Below, one piece after another: positions 15,272 to 22,513 of a stretch of 32,251 nt of DNA. Each line of letters opens with the position of its first letter. The stretch's first letter is position 1. The DNA comes from a virus. The notes under the pieces are model-generated. The model was given only the letters and a program-made list of their open reading frames with translations, had not been told where the DNA came from and searched no databases. The DNA is taken from IMG/VR virus record IMGVR_UViG_3300044819_000115, positions 1-32,251 of that record. One strand, 5' to 3'. The translations under genes and the position numbers were made by a program.

Positions 15272-16420
15272 TCACGCCTCGCCCGTGCTGATCTGCTTGA
15301 TCAGCACTTTCTCTGGATCGGGGAGGGAGTCGTAGATCTCGATCGGGTTCTCGGCGAACTGCCGCGCGAAGGCCTCGCCTAGGTAGCTCGCGAGCTTCTT
15401 CGACGATCCGACCTTGCGGAGGTCCGATTCGGTCAGGGTGTGATCATCCACCTCGTCAGACCACCCCGACCCGACCTTGGCCATTGTGCTGGCAAAAGGG
15501 TCGGTGAGACCCCTATCGTAGTACTTGGTCAGCCCGGTCGACTGATCCAGGGTCTGGAGCGCGTACGCAGCGTCCTCGGGCGTCGTTTCGCCAAGGGATG
15601 CTGCGAGCTTGTCGAGCACCGCCCGCGCCGGCTCGTTGCGCGGAAGGAGGGATTTGCGCTGCTCGAGGTGCGCAACCACATGCCTGTTCCACTCGGTGGA
15701 GGCCCACTTCTCGAGTAGCTCGTTGTCCGACAGGTCCACGTTCAGCTCCTCGGCGCGACCCTGCACCGCGACCGCGAAGCGGTGGCGATGTTCGGGTGCG
15801 AGCTGCATAGCGTACTTGTCGAAGTAGTTCGCCGCGGTCTTCACGTGGAGTGCGTCGGGCATGGCGTACTTGCGGATGATCGCGCCGTCCTCGTTCTTGA
15901 TCACGAGCGCGAAGTGTTCGTTGGGCATCTCGAGGCGCGCGTCGATCTCAGCGGCCGCTGCCTGCTTGGTGAGCAGCTCGCGCTGCGCGAGCTTGTGCAT
16001 CAGCCACTTGTGTTCGGATCCCTCCACGAAGGTGTTCGTGTCCACCTCTGCATCATCGGCGCGCGTGGCGTAGGCGACGACCTGGGCCGAGCTCGGGACG
16101 CCGTACGCATCGCACGCCGTCTTGATGAACTTCGCCGCGACGTAGCGTGCGGGAAAGGCCAGCTTGGTGTGCGTGTTCTGGAAGTACTGCGCCGACAGCC
16201 AGGCGTTGCCTGGATCGTTGACGGGGTACTTGCGCAGGACGGCAGCGCGCTTCGTCAAGATCACCAACCCGAACTCGGAGTCCGGCAGCCCCTCGTGCTG
16301 CTCGGGAGTCAGCACCGCAAGGTTCACGGCGCCCAGGCGACCCTGGGGAGCGGCAACCTTCGCCATCAGCTCGTGCTTGCTGTCGTCGTAGAAGTCCAGG
16401 ATGACGGCTGCGATGGTCAT
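15272..16420 (-). CDS. Protein with an internal tandem duplication, head block, unknown function
   Basis: This predicted 382-residue protein starts at an ATG at 16420; an in-frame TTG at 16447 would add nine residues but looks poorer, and neither has a clear ribosome-binding site. Residues about 47-108 and 166-228 are two copies of one module: F-x-LVI ... RKYP/A ... D-x3-x-x-A-x-YF ... L-x-P-x-R-x-x-A ... V. Identity between copies is low but the pattern is clear. The region after the second copy is helical and charged and holds a Trp. A perfect dyad, GGGTCAAAGACCC, lies 31 bases upstream of the start. The first gene of the head-portal-lysis operon, so its promoter must lie in the gap before it. 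Function unknown. Confidence 0.65.
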   Translation of the reverse strand: MTIAAVILDFYDDSKHELMAKVAAPQGRLGAVNLAVLTPEQHEGLPDSEFGLVILTKRAAVLRKYPVNDPGNAWLSAQYFQNTHTKLAFPARYVAAKFIKTACDAYGVPSSAQVVAYATRADDAEVDTNTFVEGSEHKWLMHKLAQRELLTKQAAAAEIDARLEMPNEHFALVIKNEDGAIIRKYAMPDALHVKTAANYFDKYAMQLAPEHRHRFAVAVQGRAEELNVDLSDNELLEKWASTEWNRHVVAHLEQRKSLLPRNEPARAVLDKLAASLGETTPEDAAYALQTLDQSTGLTKYYDRGLTDPFASTMAKVGSGWSDEVDDHTLTESDLRKVGSSKKLASYLGEAFARQFAENPIEIYDSLPDPEKVLIKQISTGEA

Positions 16421-16450
16421 GGGCTCGACGGTAACACACGGATCCAAAGG

Positions 16451-16463
16451 GGGTCAAAGACCC
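16451..16463. promoter_or_regulatory. Perfect dyad, possible operator
   Basis: GGGTC-AAA-GACCC is a perfect inverted repeat, 31 bases upstream of the ATG of the minus-strand head operon. Its position suits a repressor or activator site, but short dyads also occur by chance and no second copy was noticed. Confidence 0.3.
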
Positions 16464-16502
16464 TGGAATCACAGGACCACTAAGCAAAAACGGGCATAAG
16501 AA

Positions 16503-16529
16503 GGATGAAGCAGAACTACTGCCTCATCC
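16503..16529. other. Eleven-base-pair hairpin in the divergent gap
   Basis: GGATGAAGCAG (16503-16513) and CTGCCTCATCC (16519-16529) flank a five-base loop. On the plus strand one pair is A-C; on the minus strand it becomes G-U, so the hairpin is fully paired only in minus-strand RNA. There is no U-tract, so it is more likely an RNA leader element or operator than a terminator. Confidence 0.45.
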
Positions 16530-16592
16530 CTGCAGTCTCCAACGCCGCTGCAGAAGATCATTCCAGGCGCTGGACAAAAAGGGAGCCATCTC

Positions 16593-16856
16593 ATGTCGAT
16601 CGAAAACAAGTCCGGTCAGTCTGCTGCCAACCCCACCAATGAATCCGCGCAGGCGCTCGGCTTCGCACCCCCCAAGTCCACCATCAAGGATCTGGCCATC
16701 GCAACCGGTACGGTTGCCGTTGGCGTCACCGTCGCAAGCGGTGTCGTCGCCGGCGTCAAGTACGGTGCGGGCAAGATCTTCGGTAAGAGCTCGGAGAAGG
16801 TCGCGAAGCAGGGCGCTGCCGCGTTCGTCGGCGGGATCGCCAGCAAGCTGTTCTAG
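16593..16856 (+). CDS. Small single-pass membrane protein of unknown function
   Basis: This 87-residue protein has a polar N-terminus, one Val/Ala/Gly-rich membrane helix at about 33-55, and a second hydrophobic Ala/Gly patch at 74-87. AGGGAG lies seven bases before the ATG. It is a lone plus-strand gene between two minus-strand operons, flanked by its own leader region and a strong terminator, which is the layout of a moron-type insert. I see no link to a known family. It may be a membrane protein expressed separately from the late operons. Confidence 0.65.
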   Translation: MSIENKSGQSAANPTNESAQALGFAPPKSTIKDLAIATGTVAVGVTVASGVVAGVKYGAGKIFGKSSEKVAKQGAAAFVGGIASKLF

Positions 16857-16875
16857 GACAACTTCTACGACAAAG

Positions 16876-16906
16876 CCGCGCCTGCTCTAAGGCGCGGTTC
16901 TCTTTT
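16876..16906. terminator. Strong intrinsic terminator between convergent genes
   Basis: CCGCGCC (16876-16882) pairs perfectly with GGCGCGG (16891-16897) across an eight-base loop, followed on the plus strand by TTCTCTTTT. It ends 20-50 bases past the plus-strand stop and starts directly after the minus-strand stop at 16911. On the minus strand the tail is the weaker CTTTG, so it is mainly a plus-strand terminator. Confidence 0.75.
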
Positions 16907-16910
16907 AGCC

Positions 16911-17204
16911 TCAGATGAGCGTGGTGAAGTTCGCGGTCGTCTGCGCCGGGATCTTGATCTTCTTGCGGAGATTGATCGCGGGAATCTCGAACATGAAGAC
17001 CGCGTTCTGTAGGAGATCGATCGCGAAGTTGCCGTTGCAATCGGTGAACGCCTCGAGCTGCTCGGACGAGACCCCGACGCCGCACGCGACCTGACCGCCC
17101 TGGTCGTCCATCGTCGAGCAGATCGTGGCGACCACGTGCTGGTTCGCGATCGGCGTGCCATCGGCGCGCACCAGCTTGCCGCTGATCGTGCAGACAACGA
17201 TCAT
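16911..17204 (-). CDS. Small beta-sandwich protein, paralogue of the C-terminus of a larger neighbour
   Basis: This 97-residue protein looks like a carboxypeptidase-regulatory or Ig-like beta-sandwich: TISGKLVRADGTPIANQHVVA at the start, then FTDCNGNFAIDLLQNA and IPAINLRKKIKIPAQ at the end. The last 45 residues match the C-terminus of the 206-residue protein at 17993-18613 (DVNGDFDLPLIQG ... IPAVGYDRKVLIPAQSS). It contains several cysteines, which the larger paralogue mostly lacks. It starts with a 4-base overlap (ATGA) with the membrane protein before it and ends the operon. Such domains commonly decorate phage particles or fibres; that role is inference. Confidence 0.65.
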   Translation of the reverse strand: MIVVCTISGKLVRADGTPIANQHVVATICSTMDDQGGQVACGVGVSSEQLEAFTDCNGNFAIDLLQNAVFMFEIPAINLRKKIKIPAQTTANFTTLI

Positions 17205-17509
17205 TCAGACGCCGCCGGCGGCTTGGAGCGCGCGTCGGGGAACTTCCGTTTCGACCACGCGAACGCGATGTAGACGTAGCCCGCCACGAACATCGACATC
17301 AGCGCGTTCGACGTCACGATCGTCGGCGCGTTGACATCGTCCATCACCAGCCAGATCAGCGAGATCAGCATCCACATGATCAGCGTGATCGCTGCGCAGA
17401 TGCCCAGGCTAACTGGGTTCTCGCGAGCCCGCCACGATCGGTAGAAGCGGATCAGCAGCGGCATCCAGAAGAGTGCGCTGACCGAGCACAGGATGAATCC
17501 GAGGATCAT
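17201..17509 (-). CDS. Small three-helix membrane protein
   Basis: This 102-residue protein is predicted to have three membrane helices (about 3-22, 34-56 and 66-84), each of good length, with a basic, Pro/Ala-rich C-terminal tail. It overlaps both neighbours by four bases (ATGA), so it is translated within the same operon. Three-helix proteins of this size are often class I holins, but no family signature is evident here. Another membrane gene and a YvrJ-like gene precede it, so a second lysis-related or membrane-modifying cassette is possible. Confidence 0.6.
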   Translation of the reverse strand: MILGFILCSVSALFWMPLLIRFYRSWRARENPVSLGICAAITLIMWMLISLIWLVMDDVNAPTIVTSNALMSMFVAGYVYIAFAWSKRKFPDARSKPPAASE

Positions 17510-17757
17510 GGCTTGTCGCCTGACGACTTGGTGGGCGGGTACCAGCTCGAGCTCTTCGTCCGATCTTCAGTGCCAGTCGGCGGCCGGCCGAAACGGAGGG
17601 TGTGCTGCTTGTCGGCGATCTCTCCGATCTTGGGGAGCGCCACCGATGCCACCCGCTCCGTGGAGGCATCCACATGTCGACTGCGCCGACCTGCGACGAA
17701 GTAGATCGCCACGAACACCACCATCAGGCAGACGTAGACCGCAAATGACCAGGTCAT
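17506..17757 (-). CDS. Small single-pass membrane protein
   Basis: This 83-residue protein has an N-terminal membrane helix (about 4-23, FAVYVCLMVVFVAIYFVA) and a polar, probably disordered tail with a Pro/Lys/Ser-rich end. It overlaps the flanking genes by four bases on both sides. It belongs to a run of three tiny membrane proteins. I recognise no family and no clear role; an anchor or holin partner is possible. Confidence 0.55.
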   Translation of the reverse strand: MTWSFAVYVCLMVVFVAIYFVAGRRSRHVDASTERVASVALPKIGEIADKQHTLRFGRPPTGTEDRTKSSSWYPPTKSSGDKP

Positions 17758-17972
17758 GCTCCACCGCCTTGCTGCACCGAAGGGAAGGTTCCGGTCTCGC
17801 GATGCCTCTGCTGATCGACCGACTTGGCGAGAAGTGTAGTCGCCTGCATCAGCGCGTTCATGAGCTCGAAGAGCCGATCAACCCGCTTCTCGAGCCGCCA
17901 CATGAACCACATCGCCACGAAGACGGGAAATCCGAATTCGCGCAGCAGCGAGATCGTGCTCTCAGCCGTCAT
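17754..17972 (-). CDS. YvrJ-like small membrane protein
   Basis: This 72-residue protein carries FGFPVFVAMWFMWRLEKRVD at residues 13-32, which matches the YvrJ family pattern (a Gly-Phe-Pro, a membrane helix, an Arg-x-Glu with a following basic residue). A short helical segment follows. YvrJ proteins are small and occur in phages near lysis genes; their role is not settled, and they resemble BhlA-type holin-like bacteriocins. GAGG just before the ATG is a close ribosome-binding site. It overlaps the next gene by four bases. Family call moderate. Confidence 0.65.
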   Translation of the reverse strand: MTAESTISLLREFGFPVFVAMWFMWRLEKRVDRLFELMNALMQATTLLAKSVDQQRHRETGTFPSVQQGGGA

Positions 17973-17992
17973 GCCCTCAGCCTACCAGGGAC

Positions 17993-18613
17993 CTACAGGG
18001 CCGTAAACAGCACCGAGGATTGGGCCGGGATCAGGACCTTGCGGTCGTAGCCCACCGCGGGGATCTCGAGACGGAAGGTGCCGCCTTGGATGAGCGGGAG
18101 ATCGAAGTCGCCATTCACGTCGGTGTGCGTCGCGAGAACTCGATCTGCGACCGCGACGCGTCCGAGCGCATCCTTGAAGATCGGGATGAGCGTGGCGCGC
18201 ACGAGCGAGTCGGCCACCGCGTAGCCGTTGCCGCTCACCACCGTGCCCTGCACCGAGCAGAGCTCGAGATTGGCGGCGCCGGCGAGCGTGCCGAAGACGA
18301 GGTCCTCGTACTCGAGCACGGCCGGCGAGGTCACGTTCCACTTCATCGCGATGTACGTGCTCGACGCGTTGATCGGGTCGAGCGACTGGTTGAAGTCGTA
18401 GTGGTACCGGCCGGGCAGGTTGGTGCTGTCGGTCTCGGTCATCGTGTTGGCGACGCGAGTCGACTGCCAGGTGTCGTCGGAGTCCTGAAACCACCAGCCG
18501 TCGACCAGCCGTCGGATGGCCACCAAGGGGACCTCGCCGATCTGCCCGGCGCCGCTGACGATGATGTCGAGGTAGAGCCGGGCGGTGTCGCCCCGGCTGA
18601 AGCGGCTACGCAT
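17993..18613 (-). CDS. Beta-rich fibre-associated or decoration protein with C-terminal sandwich domain
   Basis: This is a 206-residue protein. The first part (about 1-110) looks beta-rich (TARLYLDIIV, GRYHYDFNQSLD). The last 85 residues form a sandwich domain that matches the separate 97-residue protein at 16911-17204 (DVNGDFDLPLIQG, FRLEIPAVGYDRKVLIPAQ). The order, directly after two tail fibre genes, suggests a fibre-associated protein. GGAAAGG lies about 12 bases before the ATG. It overlaps the previous gene by eight bases. Function is inferred from position and fold only. Confidence 0.6.
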   Translation of the reverse strand: MRSRFSRGDTARLYLDIIVSGAGQIGEVPLVAIRRLVDGWWFQDSDDTWQSTRVANTMTETDSTNLPGRYHYDFNQSLDPINASSTYIAMKWNVTSPAVLEYEDLVFGTLAGAANLELCSVQGTVVSGNGYAVADSLVRATLIPIFKDALGRVAVADRVLATHTDVNGDFDLPLIQGGTFRLEIPAVGYDRKVLIPAQSSVLFTAL

Positions 18614-18932
18614 GGGTCAACCCTTTCCTGTCCTGCTTCACGAGCATGCCCTGCGCCGCATCGTACACCCACTCGCCCGCGGGCAACCCGAGGACCTCGC
18701 TGACCATGGCCAGGACGCGCTGGTGCTGCTCGCGCATCTGCCGAGCGTGCTCGGTCTGGGCGGCGAGTCGTCCGCGCGCCTGGTGGAGTTCGATCTCGGC
18801 ATCCGCGACCGCGAGCTGCGCCGTCCCCAGATCGATCAGTGCCTGGCACTCCCATGCGGCCACCTCCTGCAGCGCCCGCGCTTGATCCTCGGACAGAGGA
18901 ACCGCGCTAACGATGATGGCCGGATCGTCCAT
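18606..18932 (-). CDS. Coiled-coil protein, unknown function
   Basis: This 108-residue protein is mostly one amphipathic helix (about 15-80; e.g. ELHQARGRLAAQTEHARQ), ending in a short conserved-looking block GLPAGEWVYDAAQGMLV. It lies two bases after the fibre stop and overlaps the next gene by eight bases. Gene order resembles phages that encode a fibre chaperone or a short attachment protein after the fibre, but the sequence does not identify either. Probably tail-related. Confidence 0.55.
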   Translation of the reverse strand: MDDPAIIVSAVPLSEDQARALQEVAAWECQALIDLGTAQLAVADAEIELHQARGRLAAQTEHARQMREQHQRVLAMVSEVLGLPAGEWVYDAAQGMLVKQDRKGLTHA

Positions 18933-18934
18933 GA

Positions 18935-21900
18935 TCAGTGGCCGGATCGCACACCGACAGCGCTCACTAGAGCATGCGCAAGGCCGGACGCCGCAATAAT
19001 GATCCAGTAGGCTGAACCATCGACAACCGTGTGAGAGAACGTCGTCCCGTGAGCGAATGAATAGGTGTACGGAGGGCCACCGGTGCCGCCCCAGCTGAAG
19101 GTCGCCACCGAGAAGCTCGCTCCGGTGTTGTCATTCCTGACCAATGTACAAACAGCGTACGGAGGACCAATTCCTCCGGTTTCACCGCCATTGAAGGAAA
19201 AATCCACAACCTCATCGCCGACCACAAGATCAACGGGCACTGATATTTGTCCGCCGACGTTTACGTACGCATGAGTGCCGTCTTCGCTGCATGAGTCGGG
19301 CCCCCATGGCAGCGAATCGGTTGTCAGTCTCGGCGTCCAGTATTTCCACAGCCGAACCGCTTGGAAGACCTCTGCTGTTCCGGTGAGCGTCAGGTTCCCA
19401 GTCATCGTGTCACCGGCGGTGCGCACGCGCTGGTTCACGGCACCGGTGATGATGTCGGTGATCGATCCGTTGAAGTCCTTGTCCGTCGTCGAGGTGAGCT
19501 TGATCCCCTTGTCGGAGATTGCCGACGCGCGTGTGTTGTCGTCCTCGAACTCGAGCTGTCCACCTGCTTCGGGCTGGCGGATGCGGCGGCCGACGTTGGT
19601 CATGAGATCGGTGACGTCGCCGTTGAACCGGCCGTGGCAGTTCGAGAAGAACACCGGTGTGGTACGCGTGCCGATTACATCGTAGATCACCTGCGTCGCG
19701 TCCGCTCCGTCGCTGTGGCAACCGCTGAGCACGATGTTCTGGCAGCTCACGTCCAGCGTCAGTCGCCCCTTGCCGTCTGCCATCCGCGCGTTGCGGACGA
19801 TCACGTCATCGCCGCCCGTCAGGTGGATCGACTTATCCGTGCCCGCGTTGGCCATCCCGGTCACGTCGATGTTGTCGACCATCGACGCGAGACAGTTGTC
19901 CATCTGGAAATAGTTCGTGCCCTCGAGACGCAGATCGCGCACGCGAGCCTGGTACCCGTACCGGACCGCCAGCGACGAGACGACGCTGGGCGAGGCGAGG
20001 TTGATGATCGCCGTGAGGTTCTCGAGCTCGAGCCCCGCCGTGTAGATCGACACCGGGCTGCCAACCGGCACGCCGGCGGTGTTGTTGTCGAGCAAGATCC
20101 GGTAGAGGTTCGTTGCCGGATCGAAGCCGAGGTTGCGCGCGACCATGTGCAGGCCGCTCGTCGCGCACACCACCGCGCTGCCCGCGCGCACCGTCGACAG
20201 CGATGAGTCGGCGCTGGTCAGCAAGTTCCCGCTGATCGTCACCGCCACGCCGGTCATGTCGCGGCCGAGCTCGATGCGGTTGGTCACGATCAGCACCGCA
20301 CGGCCCTCGCCGCGGACGGCGCCCATGAACCGCAGCTTGCTGTCGACCTGGTGACGGCCGCCGCGCACCACGATGTCGCCGCCGACCAACGCCGCTTCCT
20401 TCGCGGCCTGGTGCAGCGCCTCGTAGCCTTGGTAGCTGCCCTGGTTGCCGACCAGGAACGGGTAGCTCATGCGTTTGGGGCGAGGGGCGTAGATCTGAAA
20501 GCCTGGATCTTGTCCGGCCGGCAGCGGCTGGTCCGCATGCGGCGGCACGACCCAGCTCGCGAGGTACACGTCCTTGGGGTGCCCCGCGAACGCCTTCCCC
20601 GACAGCGCCGGACCCGCCGAGGTCACCACGGTCAGGTTGATCGCGTAGTTGACGACGACGTCGCCTGTCGGGCCCTTGCCGATCCCCAGGTTCGTGAACC
20701 CGGTGGCCGCCGACTGGCTCGCGATGCTCGTGCGACTGACCACGGTCGCCAGGCTGATCCGCCCGAGCTCCATCGGCCGGGGGTTCAGCGCGTACAGATC
20801 GATGCGCGTCGCCGGGCCCGCCGTGATGTCGGCCTTCGTGGCAACGGTGATGTCGCCCTGCTCGCCGGCGACCGCGGCCAACCCGGTCAGGGTCTCGGTC
20901 GAGAACGCGCCTCGAGGTGCCAGGTTGAGGACCTTGAACCCGTGCGCGTCGTCGAACTCCGGCCGGTAGAGCAGCAGATAGTCGACCGCAGATCCGGTCG
21001 ACAGTCCAAGCGTGAACACGCAGACCTCGTCGAACGGTGTGACCACGACGGCCGTGCGCCGCACGTTCACCATCGCGGTTGCGACCGCACCATAGCCACC
21101 GTCGACGTCGACATCGATCGAGGTCGCATCGACCGGGAACAGATCGATCCCGACATCCGACGCCGCCTCGGCCAGATCCATGTCGACAGTCGTGCCAGTC
21201 TGATCAATCGTCGCGACCATGAGGTCGCCGAACTCGTTTGTGCTCGAACCCTGGATGTAGGCCACCGTCACGATGCCGGACCGGTCCACGCCGATGCTGG
21301 GCCACGTGTCGTTGGTGATCGTCACCGAGCCGGCCACGTACCGCGGCGTGATGCCGATCGTGCCGAAGCCCGACGAGGCCACGGGGCAGTTCATGTAGTA
21401 GATCTGCTGTGGCGTCTCGGCGTTCTGAAAGACGATGTGCAGGACCTGGTTGTGGAAGGCGATCCGGGGGTTGGAGATCTGCACGCCCGTGGTCGCGAGC
21501 GTGACCGCCGCGTCGATCAGGGCGCCAGTGCTCTGGTCGAACGTCGCCATCTTGAGCAAGAGGCCCTCGACGAACACGACGATCAACGCACCATCGCCAC
21601 GACGCGAACCGATGAGCTCGACAGCCTTGATGACGCCCGAGGTCAGGAGTGTCGCGGCCGCGAAGCCTTCTCCCGCAGGGCCGCCCTGCACCTTCAGCGA
21701 CGTGTTGTCGCCCCAGGCGTAGTACTGCTGCCCGAGCTGGCCGGACTCGAAGGCCCAGTAGGCCGGACGGTCCGCCGGCGAGATGACGGTGTCGAGCGTG
21801 GTGTTCGTGAAGTTGGTGCTCGCGCCGTGGGTCTTGCCGATCAGGGACTGGATCGATCCGCTGTAGGGTTCGCACTGGCGCAGGACCGCGTGGTCGGTGC

Positions 21901-22513
21901 GGTAGAGTGTTGGGTGCGGCCGCCCGGGACCGACCGCGGCCGCGACGCCGGCGTTGGCGTTGGCCTCGTCGAACCCGAGCTCGCGCCGGTTGCCGACCGG
22001 GTCCACCAGGGTGCCCTTGAACACCGAGATGGTCTCGACCTGGTCCGGGTTGACGAAGGTGATGTAGCTCTCGAGCGTGCCGAAGCCCGCCTCGACGCCC
22101 GCCTCGGAGTTGCGGATCGCCGCGCTCGCGACATCCACCGGCACCGGGCTGTTCCAGCGGCCGTCGACCTTGTAGGCCAAGATCACCGAGGTCGCCGCGA
22201 CGCCCAGATCCGTCGTGACGGCGATCGCCACGCCGCTGTCCGGATCGTCATCCGTGATCCCGCCGATCATGAACCACGGCTCGCCCGTCGTTGGCACCGC
22301 GATGTCGGATGCCACGTCGCTCATGGCGGCGATGATGCCGCGCTGCACGAACGTGGCGGCCTGCATCGTGATCAGCGAGCCATCGTCTGATGTAAAGCCG
22401 CCGGAGAGATAGCCGTCGCGACCGAGCAGCTGATCGGTGAGCTGCTGGAAGGTCTTGCCGGTGTAGGGGGTCTTGAACGAGACCGTCTTGACCGCCGGAA
22501 CGATGGTCGCCAT
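18935..22513 (-). CDS. Large tail fibre/tailspike with propeller-like and beta-helix regions
   Basis: This 1192-residue protein is a likely receptor-binding or glycan-degrading tail protein. Residues about 230-650 contain repeated short blades such as ISNPRIAFHNQVLHIVFQNA and WPSIGVDRSGIVTVAYIQGS, suggesting a beta-propeller. From 693 to about 965 is a pectate-lyase-type right-handed beta-helix, opened by GYEALHQAAKEAALVGGDIV and containing G-x-R motifs and short parallel strands. GDTMTGNLTL (1034-1043) is a common motif in tail fibres before a tip. The final 140 residues are a distinct, aromatic- and Gly-rich tip. It shares one base with the preceding gene (TAATG). No catalytic residues can be assigned. 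The tip is encoded by DNA of lower GC, discussed in the findings. Confidence 0.8.
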   Translation of the reverse strand: MATIVPAVKTVSFKTPYTGKTFQQLTDQLLGRDGYLSGGFTSDDGSLITMQAATFVQRGIIAAMSDVASDIAVPTTGEPWFMIGGITDDDPDSGVAIAVTTDLGVAATSVILAYKVDGRWNSPVPVDVASAAIRNSEAGVEAGFGTLESYITFVNPDQVETISVFKGTLVDPVGNRRELGFDEANANAGVAAAVGPGRPHPTLYRTDHAVLRQCEPYSGSIQSLIGKTHGASTNFTNTTLDTVISPADRPAYWAFESGQLGQQYYAWGDNTSLKVQGGPAGEGFAAATLLTSGVIKAVELIGSRRGDGALIVVFVEGLLLKMATFDQSTGALIDAAVTLATTGVQISNPRIAFHNQVLHIVFQNAETPQQIYYMNCPVASSGFGTIGITPRYVAGSVTITNDTWPSIGVDRSGIVTVAYIQGSSTNEFGDLMVATIDQTGTTVDMDLAEAASDVGIDLFPVDATSIDVDVDGGYGAVATAMVNVRRTAVVVTPFDEVCVFTLGLSTGSAVDYLLLYRPEFDDAHGFKVLNLAPRGAFSTETLTGLAAVAGEQGDITVATKADITAGPATRIDLYALNPRPMELGRISLATVVSRTSIASQSAATGFTNLGIGKGPTGDVVVNYAINLTVVTSAGPALSGKAFAGHPKDVYLASWVVPPHADQPLPAGQDPGFQIYAPRPKRMSYPFLVGNQGSYQGYEALHQAAKEAALVGGDIVVRGGRHQVDSKLRFMGAVRGEGRAVLIVTNRIELGRDMTGVAVTISGNLLTSADSSLSTVRAGSAVVCATSGLHMVARNLGFDPATNLYRILLDNNTAGVPVGSPVSIYTAGLELENLTAIINLASPSVVSSLAVRYGYQARVRDLRLEGTNYFQMDNCLASMVDNIDVTGMANAGTDKSIHLTGGDDVIVRNARMADGKGRLTLDVSCQNIVLSGCHSDGADATQVIYDVIGTRTTPVFFSNCHGRFNGDVTDLMTNVGRRIRQPEAGGQLEFEDDNTRASAISDKGIKLTSTTDKDFNGSITDIITGAVNQRVRTAGDTMTGNLTLTGTAEVFQAVRLWKYWTPRLTTDSLPWGPDSCSEDGTHAYVNVGGQISVPVDLVVGDEVVDFSFNGGETGGIGPPYAVCTLVRNDNTGASFSVATFSWGGTGGPPYTYSFAHGTTFSHTVVDGSAYWIIIAASGLAHALVSAVGVRSGH

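Larger units (their letters stand above)
16421..16592. promoter_or_regulatory. Divergent control region before the head operon and a small plus-strand gene
   Basis: This 172-base gap lies between a minus-strand operon start and a plus-strand gene. It holds a perfect dyad (16451-16463), an imperfect 11-base-pair hairpin (16503-16529), and two CTGCAG sites (16530-16535 and 16548-16553) that can pair with each other. AGGGAG before the plus-strand ATG is a good ribosome-binding site. I find no standard -10/-35 pair in either direction, so the promoters may use a phage-specific factor. Confidence 0.4.
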
